64,000 bases of DNA from CBDCIS01 sp965217565 (GCA_965217565.1 CBDCIS010000008.1:62001-126000), one strand, 5' to 3'; counted from the first letter of the stretch, positions 17,585 through 26,022 are shown. The notes: generated by a model not told the origin, from the sequence alone. Numbers and translations: made by a program.

Positions 17585-18670
17585 TTGCAGGCACTTATGA
17601 CGCTCAGCGTGTCCAAGCGGTTTGCGGGATTTTCTCTGGAGTGCGAGGCGGCGTTTGCGCCTGGGGTTACGGCGATATTCGGGCCGTCGGGCAGTGGAAA
17701 GACGACGCTGCTCAACTGCATCGCGGGGATGGTCACGCCGGACGAGGGGGAGATCGAGGCGCTGGGGCGCACCATCTACTCTTCGTCGCGTCGCAAGAAC
17801 CTGCCGCCGGAGAAGCGGCGATTCGGGTACGTTTTCCAGGACTCCGCGCTGTTTCCCCACATGAGCGTCCGCGACAACATCATGTACGGCTACAGGTTGA
17901 CCCCGGCTCGGCTTCGTCGGACGAACCCAGAACAGCTTGTGGAACTCTTTCGGCTATCGTCTCTGATGGACAGGCGCGTGACGAATCTCTCCGGGGGCGA
18001 ACGGCAGCGGGTCGCGCTTGCCCGCGCGCTCGCCACCTCGCCGGAGTTGCTGCTCCTCGACGAGCCGCTCGCGTCGCTGGACGCGGGCTTCAGGGGCGTC
18101 ATAATCGAGTACCTCAAGCGCGTGCGGAGAGAACTCGGCACGTCCATGGTGTACGTGTCCCACTCGATTTCTGAGGTTGCCGCCCTGGCCGACACGACGC
18201 TGGTCCTCGTTGGGGGTAGGCCGGTCATCCATGAAAAGACGTCTCGTGTGCTCGTTCATCCCCGCGTAGCCGAGTTCGCGGACTACCCCACCCTGGAAAA
18301 CCTGCTGGAGGCGCGGGTGGCCGCTCGCCAGTCGGGTGAGCGCCTGGCCGAGCTCGAAGTAGGCGACGAGCGCCTGCTGACCCCGGAGGTAGATGGGCAG
18401 CCGGGAGAGTTCGTGATGGTGTCGATCAGAGCCGGCGACATTATCCTGACGCTGGACATGCCGTCTAGGATGAGCGCGCGCAACGTGATCCCCGCCACGA
18501 TTGAGGAGATTCACGCTCTTTCGCAGGGGGACCGAGTACTGGTCTTCGCCGACATTGGCGTCAGGCTGGTGGTGGAGATAACGCCGAGCGCGCTGAATGA
18601 GCTTGGCCTTGAGCCGGGCCAGAGGGTTTACCTGATTATCAAGACGAACAGTATTCGGGTCGGTAGTTAG
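17585..18670 (+). CDS. Molybdate-type (ModC-like) ABC transporter ATPase with TOBE domain
   Basis: 361-aa ABC ATPase. Walker A 'GPSGSGKT' (residues 33-40), signature 'LSGGERQRVALARAL', Walker B 'LLLLDEPLASLD' and a C-terminal TOBE domain (about 290-358) match the ModC/CysA group. The start is TTG at 17585; ATG at 17597 is possible. No permease or binding-protein gene is adjacent: neighbours are Lon-N and an endonuclease III relative. It may serve a transporter encoded elsewhere. The CoxE-like gene in this window would fit a molybdenum economy, but that link is speculative. Confidence 0.9.
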   Translation: MQALMTLSVSKRFAGFSLECEAAFAPGVTAIFGPSGSGKTTLLNCIAGMVTPDEGEIEALGRTIYSSSRRKNLPPEKRRFGYVFQDSALFPHMSVRDNIMYGYRLTPARLRRTNPEQLVELFRLSSLMDRRVTNLSGGERQRVALARALATSPELLLLDEPLASLDAGFRGVIIEYLKRVRRELGTSMVYVSHSISEVAALADTTLVLVGGRPVIHEKTSRVLVHPRVAEFADYPTLENLLEARVAARQSGERLAELEVGDERLLTPEVDGQPGEFVMVSIRAGDIILTLDMPSRMSARNVIPATIEEIHALSQGDRVLVFADIGVRLVVEITPSALNELGLEPGQRVYLIIKTNSIRVGS

Positions 18671-19348
18671 TCAGTCGGTCAGTGCTGTTTTGGCCTTGCC
18701 GGTTGGGCAGAGTTCCAGGAGGCAGCAGTCTTGGCATTTCGGCTGCTTCTTGCACGCCTCTACGGCGTGGCGGACGATTAGCGCGTGGTATTCGGCGAAC
18801 AGCTGCTGCTCCTCCGGCAGGCTTCGCGTGAACATGGAGCTATAGGCGGAGTACGCGCCCTTCTCCGGGCAGAGACCTAGCCTGTGGAAGATGCGCCTGG
18901 TGTAGTTGTCTATGACAAAGACGGGCTTCTCCAGGGCGTAGAGGAGGATATCGTCGGCCGTCTCCTCTCCGATGCCGTAAACGCTCAGAAGCTCGGATCG
19001 TAGCGAGTCGGCGTCCTCTCTGCTCATGGAGTCGAGGTCGTCGCCGAAGCGGCTGCCGAGGTACTCGGAGAGGGCCTTCAGCTTGCGCGCCTTTGAGTTG
19101 TAATAGCCGCTTGGGTAGATGAGCCGGGCGAGTTCGTCATGGGGCAGAGCCCTGATGGCTCGCGCGCAGAGGGCATCCGCGGCGTTGAGGTTGGAGATGG
19201 CCCTTTCGACGTTCGTCCACGCTGCGGCCTGCGTCAGCACCGCGCCCACCATAATCTCGAAGCGCGTTTCACCCGGCCACCAATGCTGGGGGCCATATCG
19301 GCGATGCAGATGCTCGTATATGTCGAGAAGGCTGCCATCGATGGTCAT
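18671..19348 (-). CDS. Endonuclease III-related HhH-GPD glycosylase with 4Fe-4S cluster
   Basis: 225-aa base-excision glycosylase of the endonuclease III superfamily. The HhH region 'SVYGIGEETADDIL' has Glu where bifunctional Nth enzymes carry the catalytic Lys, while the Asp of 'VIDNYTRRI' is kept, so a monofunctional glycosylase (MagIII-like, alkylated bases) is likely. Four C-terminal Cys (C-x5-C-x2-C-x5-C) can hold a 4Fe-4S cluster. Its stop codon abuts the end of the convergent ABC ATPase gene. Confidence 0.88.
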   Translation of the reverse strand: MTIDGSLLDIYEHLHRRYGPQHWWPGETRFEIMVGAVLTQAAAWTNVERAISNLNAADALCARAIRALPHDELARLIYPSGYYNSKARKLKALSEYLGSRFGDDLDSMSREDADSLRSELLSVYGIGEETADDILLYALEKPVFVIDNYTRRIFHRLGLCPEKGAYSAYSSMFTRSLPEEQQLFAEYHALIVRHAVEACKKQPKCQDCCLLELCPTGKAKTALTD

Positions 19349-19388
19349 GGCGCCATGCTAACACCAACCCGACCCGTCAACAACTTGC

Positions 19389-19442
19389 TAAGTGGACAGT
19401 GTATGGTGGATAGTGAGTAGTTAGGTTTTCAGTTAGTCAGTG
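19389..19442. repeat. TCAGT/AGTGGA-rich spacer
   Basis: Contains gtggacagtg, tggtggatagtgagtag and ttttcagttagtcagtgg between the glycosylase gene and pyrF. Confidence 0.5.
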
Positions 19443-19461
19443 GGCTGAAGAAGGAGGAGCA

Positions 19462-20301
19462 TTGGGTAGGTTCGTCGATCGATTGCAGGCGGCTTCGACC
19501 TTGAACCGGAGCCTGGTTTGCGTTGGGCTGGACCCCGATCCCGCATTGATGGCCGTGCCGGACGTGGCATTGTTCAATAGGGTTATCGTGGACGCCACGA
19601 AGGACCTCGTGTGCGCCTACAAGCCCAATCTGCCGTTTTACGAGGCGCTTGGTTTGCCGGGCCTCGTGGCCCTGGAAAAGACCGTCTCTCACATCCGTTC
19701 GGTCGCGCCGGACGTGCTCATAGTCGGCGACGCCAAGCGCGGGGACATCGCCTCCACGAACGCGCACTACGCCAGGGCGATGTTCGAGGTGTGGGGATTC
19801 GACGCGGCCACGGTCAACGCCTACGGCGGCGGGGAGGCGCTCGCGCCGTTCCTGGAGTACGAGGACAGGGGCGTTATCGTCTGGTGCCGCTCCTCCAACC
19901 CGGGGGCGCGGGAGTTCCAGGACGTGAGAATCGTGTCCGGCGAGGGGGAGTTGCCGCTCTACGAGTGGATGGCAAAGCTGGCCTCCGGCTGGAACACTCG
20001 CGGCAACGTGGGACTGGTCGTCGGCTCGACCTATCCCGACGAGCTTGGGGTGGTTCGCGCTCGCTGCCCTGGGATGCCCATCCTGGTTCCGGGAGTCGGC
20101 GCGCAGGGCGGTGACCTGGAGAGCTCCGTTCGACTGGGTTTGGACGAGGGGCGTCACAACATCATGATAGCGTCGTCACGCGGCATAACGTATGCCTCGC
20201 GTAACGAGAGGGACTACGCGGAGGCCGCGCGGGAGGCCGCGCGAAGCCTGCGGGAGTGGATCAATCGCGTGCTCGTCGAGAAGGGGAGAGGTTGGTGTTA
20301 G
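19462..20301 (+). CDS. pyrF: Orotidine 5'-phosphate decarboxylase
   Basis: 279-aa OMP decarboxylase, last step of de novo UMP synthesis. The long-form (type 2) family is indicated by 'VCVGLDPDP' near residue 14, 'DATKDLVCAYKPNLPFYE' near 48 and the catalytic 'GDAKRGDIAST' near 91. TTG start preceded by AAGGAGGAG. It overlaps the small DUF951 gene by a few bases. No other pyrimidine gene is adjacent. Confidence 0.94.
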   Translation: MGRFVDRLQAASTLNRSLVCVGLDPDPALMAVPDVALFNRVIVDATKDLVCAYKPNLPFYEALGLPGLVALEKTVSHIRSVAPDVLIVGDAKRGDIASTNAHYARAMFEVWGFDAATVNAYGGGEALAPFLEYEDRGVIVWCRSSNPGAREFQDVRIVSGEGELPLYEWMAKLASGWNTRGNVGLVVGSTYPDELGVVRARCPGMPILVPGVGAQGGDLESSVRLGLDEGRHNIMIASSRGITYASRNERDYAEAAREAARSLREWINRVLVEKGRGWC

Positions 20302-20486
20302 AGTTGCACATAGGGAGCGTGGCGCGCCTGAAGAAGGCGCACCCGTGCGGTGGGTACGAGTGGGAGGTCGTGCGTCTGGGCGCGGACATCGGCCTGCGCT
20401 GCCTGCGCTGCGAGAGGCGGGTGTTGATGCCGAGGTCCACCCTGGAAAAGAGGGTGAGGGCGGTGAACGCGCCCCCGCGAAAGTAA
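20295..20486 (+). CDS. DUF951 zinc-ribbon-like small protein
   Basis: 63-aa protein with 'KKAHPCGGYEWEVVRLGADIGLRCLRCER' and 'MPRSTLEKRV', the DUF951 signature; three Cys may bind metal. GTG at 20295 is preferred because GGGGAG lies 6 bp upstream; TTG at 20292 is an alternative. It overlaps the end of pyrF by 7 bp. Function unknown; conserved in Firmicutes and Chloroflexota. Confidence 0.85.
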   Translation: MLELHIGSVARLKKAHPCGGYEWEVVRLGADIGLRCLRCERRVLMPRSTLEKRVRAVNAPPRK

Positions 20487-20509
20487 CCCTGCGGCGTGCC
20501 CAAGCCGCG

Positions 20510-20539
20510 TTGACATCGGCGAAGGCGTGAGAATACAAT
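20510..20539 (+). promoter_or_regulatory. Sigma-70 promoter for the bifunctional nuclease gene
   Basis: TTGACA and TACAAT separated by 18 bp, about 40 bp upstream of the start codon. Confidence 0.65.
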
Positions 20540-20579
20540 GAAACCAGGCTACGGCTAAGGATGAGGGAGGAATCGGTCG

Positions 20580-21149
20580 ATGCTCGAAATGGTCATAGAC
20601 AGCATACGAGTGAGTTTGCAGAACTACCAGAGGGTAGTCATACTCCGGGTAAAAGAGTCCGACAGCTACCTTCCGATTTGGATTGGGCCAAACGAGGCGG
20701 ACTCGATCGCGCTGAAGCTGCAAGACGTCCCGGTGCCGCGACCGCTGACGCACGACCTGCTGGGGTCGGTCATCGCCAACCTGGGCGCGTCCGTGGATCG
20801 AATCGTGGTTTCGGATCTTAGCGACGATACTTTCTACGCCAAGATTATCCTGAGCCAGAACGGGAATACCCTGGAGGTCGATTCACGGCCCAGCGACGCT
20901 ATCGCGCTGGCCGTGCGCTCGCAGTCGCCCATCTTCGCTGAGGAGGCCGTCCTGGAGAAGGGCGGCGTCCAGATGGACATGGAGACCGGCAAACCCATCG
21001 TCTCTGGGCAGGAGGATAGCGAGGGACGGCCCATGAGCGAAGGCGAGTTGAAGCGCCTCTCGGCCTTTCAGGACTTCGTGTCCACGCTCAACCTGGAAAA
21101 CCTTGGCAAGGAGGAGGGACCCGCGGAGGGCGAACCTGAGAAAGAGTAG
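20580..21149 (+). CDS. Bifunctional nuclease (DUF151/BFN) family protein
   Basis: 189-aa protein with a BFN domain (about residues 1-130: 'YLPIWIGPNEADSIALKLQ', 'RPLTHDLLGSVI', 'SRPSDAIALAVRS') and a charged C-terminal tail that may be a UVR-like motif region. BFN proteins of Thermotoga and plants have nuclease activity or transcription-related roles. It has its own promoter and a strong terminator. Confidence 0.92.
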   Translation: MLEMVIDSIRVSLQNYQRVVILRVKESDSYLPIWIGPNEADSIALKLQDVPVPRPLTHDLLGSVIANLGASVDRIVVSDLSDDTFYAKIILSQNGNTLEVDSRPSDAIALAVRSQSPIFAEEAVLEKGGVQMDMETGKPIVSGQEDSEGRPMSEGELKRLSAFQDFVSTLNLENLGKEEGPAEGEPEKE

Positions 21150-21178
21150 CCTCAGTTAGACTGACGAGTTCGATTGAC

Positions 21179-21211
21179 GAGGCCCCGCATGTTCGTGCGG
21201 GGCCTCTTGTT
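21179..21211 (+). terminator. Rho-independent terminator after the BFN gene
   Basis: GAGGCCCCGCA pairs with TGCGGGGCCTC (11 bp, 6-nt loop) and is followed by TTGTTT. Confidence 0.85.
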
Positions 21212-21265
21212 TATTCGAGGCGCCCACCGAATCAAAACATGCCTTTTGCCAACAGCCGCCCAATT

Positions 21266-21340
21266 CGTAGGGGCGTCCCTCGTGGGCGCCCTGGGTATGA
21301 TGACCGACGCTGGCAACCACAAGGGATTGCCCTACGGGCA
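21266..21340. repeat. Family C palindromic repeats
   Basis: GTAGGGGCGTCCCTCGTGGG and CAACCACAAGGGATTGCCC match the recurring 'GTAGGGGC...CCCCTAC' hairpin words seen at 22.8, 41.9 and 43.8 kb. Confidence 0.6.
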
Positions 21341-21345
21341 TCCGA

Positions 21346-21366
21346 CCGACCAGGTTGATACAGCCT
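21346..21366. repeat. Right end of a MITE-like element (E3)
   Basis: This 21-bp stretch matches the right inverted end of the elements at 41.8 and 46.7 kb (16 of 21 against the latter; shared core GATACAG). No left end is visible, so it may be a remnant. Confidence 0.4.
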
Positions 21367-21383
21367 CTTTGCCAGTGTTGAAA

Positions 21384-21413
21384 TTGACCCTCAGTTTTCG
21401 ATTGTGATATACT
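21384..21413 (+). promoter_or_regulatory. ATP synthase operon promoter
   Basis: TTGACC and TATACT are separated by 18 bp and the -10 is extended (TGATATACT). It lies 25 bp upstream of the first gene of the operon. Confidence 0.7.
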
Positions 21414-21419
21414 ACACAA
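21402..21419. promoter_or_regulatory. Rex operator over the ATP synthase promoter
   Basis: TTGTGATATACTACACAA is a perfect TTGTG-N8-CACAA palindrome, the half-site arrangement of the Rex family operator. The -10 box lies in the centre, so Rex binding would block RNA polymerase. Rex is encoded 9 kb downstream. Confidence 0.72.
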
Positions 21420-21437
21420 GCTCCGGAGGAGGCCCAT

Positions 21438-21671
21438 TTGAATGCCCGTGTTATGGGAACGGTGCTCCGATTGGTGGGTGTGGGATGGTACGTCGCCATC
21501 TGCATCGGGGGAGGGGCGTTCGGCGGCGTCTGGCTGGACAACAGGCTTGGCAGCGGCCCGATTCTTACGATGGTTGGGCTTGGCGTGGGAATAGCGATCG
21601 CGGTCGTCGGAATGTACCGGATGTTGATGGCAGTGCTCACCAGTTCATCTGAAAGCCAGGAGAGTAGGTAG
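21438..21671 (+). CDS. AtpZ/AtpI-family ATP synthase accessory membrane protein
   Basis: 77-aa protein with two predicted membrane helices (about 8-30 and 40-64) and 'FGGVWLDNRLGSGPILTMVGLGVGI', typical of AtpZ/AtpI-like assembly factors at the head of ATP synthase operons. TTG start preceded by GGAGGAGG. It overlaps atpB by one base. Confidence 0.85.
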   Translation: MNARVMGTVLRLVGVGWYVAICIGGGAFGGVWLDNRLGSGPILTMVGLGVGIAIAVVGMYRMLMAVLTSSSESQESR

Positions 21672-22735
21672 TGTCGAGGATTCTTGGCAACCCGAAGACT
21701 CTAGCTATCCTTCTCGTAGTCGTTGCTGTCTTGGTAATCAGCCTTGCCGGCGGCGCGCTCGGAAACGAGTTTGGCGGCGGCTTCCTGGGTTCCCCGATAG
21801 CGCACATCCAGCTTCCGGCCGAGTCGGTTCTCAGCGGCGAACTGTTCCCGGGTTTCCACCTTACGAACACCATGCTAACCACCTGGCTCGCCATCCTCGT
21901 GCTGGTGGTCGTCTCCTTCTTCGCCACACGCCGCATGAGCGAGGTTCCGACGGGGCTGCAAAACCTCGTAGAGGTTATCATAGAGTTCTTCCTCAGCCTG
22001 ACTGAGAGCATAGCCGGACCTGAAAAGGCCCGGCGCTTTTTGCCGCTCATAATGACCATCTTCCTGTTCATAATGACGGCAAACTGGATGGGCATCCTGC
22101 CCGGGTTCGGGACGATAGGCAGGATCGAGACGGCGGAAGAGGTCATCCACCACGCCGAGGAGAAGGCGGAAAAGGCCGGGAAGCACGCCAATCTCAGCGA
22201 AATCAGGTTGCAGGTCTTCAGCGGCTCAGGCCCCGTTGGTTTCGCGCCCTTTGGCTCTCTCGACGACGAGATTACGGCGGAGGAGTACGAGGACCATGGC
22301 GCGGGCGAAGGCAATCGCGCCGGCCTGCTGGTCCCGTTCCTTCGCAGCGCGAACACTGAGGTCAACACCACGCTTGCGATAGCCATCGTGGCGATGTTCA
22401 TGGTGCACTTGTGGGGCTTCACAGCCCTGGGGGTGTTCGGCCACCTGGGCAAGTACATCAACTTCACCGGCGGGCCTATCGGGCTGTTCGTGGGCTTACT
22501 GGAAGGCATCGGCGAGATAGCGCGGCTGATCAGCTTCACCTTCCGACTCTTCGGCAACATATTCGCCGGTGAGGTGCTGCTCATAGCTATGGCGTTCCTG
22601 CTGCCTGTGGTGGGGATAATTCCCTTCCTGGGGTTGGAACTGTTCGTGGGAGTAATCCAGGCGTTCATCTTCGCCATGTTGACGCTGGTCTTCGCCACGC
22701 TGGCGACTATCAGCCACGAGGCTGAAGGGCACTAG
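21671..22735 (+). CDS. atpB: F0F1 ATP synthase subunit a
   Basis: 354-aa integral membrane subunit a, which forms the proton half-channels. The essential Arg is Arg292 in 'FTFRLFGN'. GTG start. It is longer than usual because residues about 151-219 form a charged insertion (Glu/Lys/His-rich, then 'DDEITAEEYEDHGAGEGN') between membrane helices. The gene overlaps the upstream AtpZ-like gene and precedes atpE. Confidence 0.95.
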   Translation: MSRILGNPKTLAILLVVVAVLVISLAGGALGNEFGGGFLGSPIAHIQLPAESVLSGELFPGFHLTNTMLTTWLAILVLVVVSFFATRRMSEVPTGLQNLVEVIIEFFLSLTESIAGPEKARRFLPLIMTIFLFIMTANWMGILPGFGTIGRIETAEEVIHHAEEKAEKAGKHANLSEIRLQVFSGSGPVGFAPFGSLDDEITAEEYEDHGAGEGNRAGLLVPFLRSANTEVNTTLAIAIVAMFMVHLWGFTALGVFGHLGKYINFTGGPIGLFVGLLEGIGEIARLISFTFRLFGNIFAGEVLLIAMAFLLPVVGIIPFLGLELFVGVIQAFIFAMLTLVFATLATISHEAEGH

Positions 22736-22767
22736 GAGAGAAGGAATCGGGGCGGGCGCATTAAGGA

Positions 22768-22798
22768 ATTAGGGCAGGCACAAGACCTGCCCCTACGC
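22768..22798. repeat. Family C palindromic repeat inside the atp operon
   Basis: GGGCAGGCACAAGACCTGCCC plus CCTAC, between atpB and atpE; the same sequence occurs inverted at 41.85 kb. Confidence 0.7.
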
Positions 22799-22870
22799 GG
22801 TCTTCTCCTGGTGGGAGAATGGACATAACGTATTCTTAGGAAATCAAATCCTGTGAGAGGAGCGGAAACC

Positions 22871-23095
22871 ATGGAGGGAGACATTCTGAACATCGGCGCG
22901 GGACTGGCCATCGGGCTTGGGGCGATTGGGCCAGGAATCGGCATCGGAATCCTGGCGGCAAAGGCTATGGAATCGCTTGGGCGCAACCCTGAAGCCGCGG
23001 GGCCGATTCAGCAGAACATGATCCTGGCAATCGCCTTCGCCGAAGCCATCGCGATCTACGCGCTGGTGGTCGCGATTATCATCAAGTTCGTGTAA
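22871..23095 (+). CDS. atpE: F0F1 ATP synthase subunit c
   Basis: 74-aa hairpin of two membrane helices joined by the polar loop 'GRNPEAAG'. The ion-binding Glu is in 'AFAEAIAIYAL'. The Ser/Thr that follows this Glu in sodium-type rings is absent, so a proton-driven ring is expected. ATG at 22871 is chosen because GAGAGGAGCGG precedes it; an upstream in-frame GTG is less likely. Confidence 0.95.
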   Translation: MEGDILNIGAGLAIGLGAIGPGIGIGILAAKAMESLGRNPEAAGPIQQNMILAIAFAEAIAIYALVVAIIIKFV

Positions 23096-23224
23096 CCGGC
23101 CCCGTCAACGATTCAGGAAGACCGTCGTGATGGTCGCCGCTCACAGACCAGGCGGCATGAAAGCGCCAAAACATGGATGGAAAGCCATCATTTGGGCGCG
23201 AATAGCAGACTTTAAGGAGAAGGC

Positions 23225-23728
23225 ATGGATGCCTTGGGAATCAACGTACCCGGCCTGCTTACGCAGTTAGTCAGCTTCGTCATCCTGTTCGCCGTGCTGT
23301 GGATTCTCCTCTACAAGCCGGTCACCAGGGCGTTGGAGCAACGCTCGAGTCGGATCAGGGAGAGTCTGGAGACCGCCGAACGCGTTCGCCAGGAGGCCGC
23401 GCAGTCACAGCAGGACATGGAACGTCAGATAGGCGACGCCCGCGTCGAGGGCCAGCAGCTCATAGCCCAGGCGCGAGAGGTTGCCGACCGCTTCCGGGAG
23501 GAGGAGCTTGCCAAGGCAAGAGAGGACATCCAGGCGGAGAGAGCAAGGGCAGAGGCCAACATCCAGCGGGAGCGAGACGCGGCAATCGAGGAGCTTCGAC
23601 GCGAGTTCGCCGGCCTCGCTATCACGGCGGCAGAGCGGGTCATCGAGCGTTCGCTGGACGAGTCGGACCATCGGGCGTTGATAGAGAGCGTGCTCGAAGA
23701 GGGTTCGCAGGTCAATCGGAACAGTTAG
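23225..23728 (+). CDS. atpF: F0F1 ATP synthase subunit b
   Basis: 167-aa peripheral-stalk subunit with one N-terminal membrane helix (about 10-29, 'LTQLVSFVILFAVLWILLY') and a long charged coiled coil to the C terminus. Preceded by AAGGAGAAGG. A 130-bp gap separates it from atpE. Confidence 0.94.
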   Translation: MDALGINVPGLLTQLVSFVILFAVLWILLYKPVTRALEQRSSRIRESLETAERVRQEAAQSQQDMERQIGDARVEGQQLIAQAREVADRFREEELAKAREDIQAERARAEANIQRERDAAIEELRREFAGLAITAAERVIERSLDESDHRALIESVLEEGSQVNRNS

Positions 23729-23745
23729 CGACCATCTCAGAACCA

Positions 23746-23780
23746 CCGTCTTTCCCGCGAAAGCGGGAATCCAGAGGGGG
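23746..23780. repeat. Family B palindromic repeat, copy 1
   Basis: TTTCCCGCGAAAGCGGGAA hairpin, between atpF and atpH. Similar palindromes occur at 28.4, 56.9 and 57.4 kb and are common in many bacterial genomes. Confidence 0.75.
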
Positions 23781-23827
23781 TGCAATGGTCAATTTTCACC
23801 ACGGTAGCAAAAACCAGTAAGTAGGAA

Positions 23828-24376
23828 GTGAGTATGCCGAGAGCCGCTTCTTCCAGACGGTTCGCCCAGGCGGTGTTTCAACTGGCCCTGGAGAACGATG
23901 AACTGGACAGGTGGTATGACGATCTTACGCTCATAGCAGAGGTGTTGGAGAACCGCGAGTTCTCGGAGTTTCTCGACGCGCCGGAGATGAGCGTCGAGCG
24001 GAAGACCGAGGTCATTGGAAGCGCGCTGGGCGATTCCGTTGGCCCTATGGCGATCAACCTGATTTCCCTCCTCGCCTCCCGCAGCCTGACCGTGATCATT
24101 CCCGACGTCGTGGAGCAGTACCAGAGGTTGCTCGACGCCCATCGCGGCATAGAGCGGGCCGAGGTCGTGTCGTCGGTTCCGCTGGACGACGAGCAGCTCG
24201 ACAGGGTGTCGCAGCTGCTCCGAGGGATTGTGGGCAAAGAGGTTCGCCTGAACTCGCGCGTGGAGCCGGAGATCCTAGGCGGCTTCGTGGCGAGGGTCGG
24301 AGACCACGTCATAGACGGCAGCACTCGAACCAGGCTGAGTCAGATGCGGCGGAGGATCGTGGAGCGGGCGGGATAG
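23828..24376 (+). CDS. atpH: F0F1 ATP synthase subunit delta
   Basis: 182-aa stalk subunit that connects F1 alpha subunits to subunit b. N-terminal helical domain 'SRRFAQAVFQLALEN' and C-terminal 'VRLNSRVEPEILGGFVARVGDHVIDGS' match the family. GTG at 23828 or ATG at 23834 may initiate. Confidence 0.93.
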   Translation: MSMPRAASSRRFAQAVFQLALENDELDRWYDDLTLIAEVLENREFSEFLDAPEMSVERKTEVIGSALGDSVGPMAINLISLLASRSLTVIIPDVVEQYQRLLDAHRGIERAEVVSSVPLDDEQLDRVSQLLRGIVGKEVRLNSRVEPEILGGFVARVGDHVIDGSTRTRLSQMRRRIVERAG

Positions 24377-24416
24377 CCAGTCAATTTTTGAATGTTTCAG
24401 TTGGTCAGTGAGTGGC
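24377..24416. repeat. TCAGT-rich spacer after stop codon
   Basis: Contains cagtcaatttttg and tttcagttggtcagtgagtgg directly after the atpH stop. Confidence 0.5.
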
Positions 24417-24418
24417 GC

Positions 24419-24463
24419 GAATTCCTTCCCTCTCGACGGAGGAAGGTTAGGATGGGAGTGGCG
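24419..24463. repeat. Family A palindromic repeat, copy 4
   Basis: CCTTCCCTC...GAGGAAGG followed by TTAGGATGGGAG, between atpH and atpA. Confidence 0.65.
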
Positions 24464-24510
24464 CTGGGGCGGCCGGCCCACGTGAACAAGAAACAACCAG
24501 GGAGGCCGAG

Positions 24511-26022
24511 ATGACGACCAGGGGACAGGACATCGCTTCGGTTATCAAGCGACAGATCGAGGAGTTCGGCGCGAGGCTCAGCATGGTGGACGTGGGCACC
24601 GTCGTCGAGGTGGGCGACGGAATCGCGCGTGTGCATGGCCTGTCGGGAGTGGCCTACAACGAGCTCGTGGAGTTCGAGGGCGGCGTCATCGGCCTCGCGC
24701 TCAACCTGGAAGAGGACAGCGTCGGCGTCGTCATCATGGGCGACCCGCTCTCCGTGAAGGAGGGCAGCGAGGTTCGCAGCACGGGGCGCATCGTCGAGGT
24801 GCCGGTTGGCGACGCGCTCATCGGCCGCGTGGTTGACGCGCTGGGCAGGCCGCTGGACGGCAAAGGCCCCGTCGAAACGACAGCGACCCGCCCCGTCGAA
24901 ATCGTCGCGCCCAATGTGGCCTCCCGCAAGTCGGTGGACACGCCCGTGCAGACCGGCATCAAGGCCATCGACGCCATGATTCCGATAGGACGGGGGCAGC
25001 GTGAGTTGATAATCGGCGACCGCTCCATCGGCAAGACGGCGATAGCCATCGACACCATCATCAACCAGAAGGGCGGCGACCTGCTCTGCATCTACGTGGC
25101 CGTCGGTCAGAAGATTGGCAGAGTCGCGCAGCTTGTCGGCACGCTCGAAGAGCATGGCGCAATGGAGCACACCATAATCGTAGCCGCCAACGCCTCCGAC
25201 CCCGCGCCCATGCAGTACCTCGCGCCCTACTCCGGCTGCGCGATGGGCGAGGAGTTCATGGGACAGGGCAAGGACGCCCTGATAATCTACGACGACCTCT
25301 CCAAGCACGCATGGGCGTACCGACAGATGTCGCTGCTGCTGCGGCGGCCTCCCGGGCGCGAAGCCTACCCCGGCGACGTCTTCTACCTGCACAGCCGCCT
25401 GCTGGAGCGCGCGGCAAAGCTCGACGACGAGCACGGCGGCGGCTCGCTGACCGCGCTGCCCGTCATCGAGACGCAGGCTGGCGACGTGTCGGCCTACGTG
25501 CCGACGAACGTCATCTCCATCACCGACGGGCAGATATACCTGGAGCCCGAGCTGTTCAACTCCGGCATCCGGCCCGCCGTCAACGCGGGCCTGTCCGTAT
25601 CCCGCGTGGGCGGCTCGGCGCAGACGCGCGCGATGCGAAGCGTCGCGGGGCGCCTGCGGCTCGACCTCGCCCAGTACCGCGAGCTGGTGACGTTCGCGCA
25701 GTTCGGCACCGCGGACCTGGACAGGGCCACGCGCGCGCAACTCGAACGCGGCCAGCGCGCGACCGAGGTGCTCAAGCAGGGTCAGAACGTGCCGCTGTCC
25801 ATGGAGCACCAGGTGGCAATCCTGTTCGCACTGGTCAACGGCCACCTCGACGACGTGGAGCTCACCAGGATAGGCAGCTTCGGAGACGGTTTCCGCTCCT
25901 ACATGGATTCCAACCACCCAGAGGTGCTCAAGGGCATAGCGGACGCCAAGGACATAAACGACGAGGTACGGGGGGCGCTAACCTCCGCCATCGAGGACTT
26001 CAAGGCCAACGTGCCGTATTAG
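24511..26022 (+). CDS. atpA: F0F1 ATP synthase subunit alpha
   Basis: 503-aa nucleotide-binding, mainly regulatory F1 subunit. P-loop is 'GDRSIGKTA' (about 169-177), where many species have GDRQTGKT. C-terminal 'VQ-like' helical domain complete; length typical. Preceded by AGGGAGG. Confidence 0.97.
   Translation: MTTRGQDIASVIKRQIEEFGARLSMVDVGTVVEVGDGIARVHGLSGVAYNELVEFEGGVIGLALNLEEDSVGVVIMGDPLSVKEGSEVRSTGRIVEVPVGDALIGRVVDALGRPLDGKGPVETTATRPVEIVAPNVASRKSVDTPVQTGIKAIDAMIPIGRGQRELIIGDRSIGKTAIAIDTIINQKGGDLLCIYVAVGQKIGRVAQLVGTLEEHGAMEHTIIVAANASDPAPMQYLAPYSGCAMGEEFMGQGKDALIIYDDLSKHAWAYRQMSLLLRRPPGREAYPGDVFYLHSRLLERAAKLDDEHGGGSLTALPVIETQAGDVSAYVPTNVISITDGQIYLEPELFNSGIRPAVNAGLSVSRVGGSAQTRAMRSVAGRLRLDLAQYRELVTFAQFGTADLDRATRAQLERGQRATEVLKQGQNVPLSMEHQVAILFALVNGHLDDVELTRIGSFGDGFRSYMDSNHPEVLKGIADAKDINDEVRGALTSAIEDFKANVPY

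Noticed and set aside
24397..25917. 506-codon open frame on the minus strand
   Set aside because: It is the antisense of atpA, produced by high GC and codon bias; its sequence has no recognisable domain.
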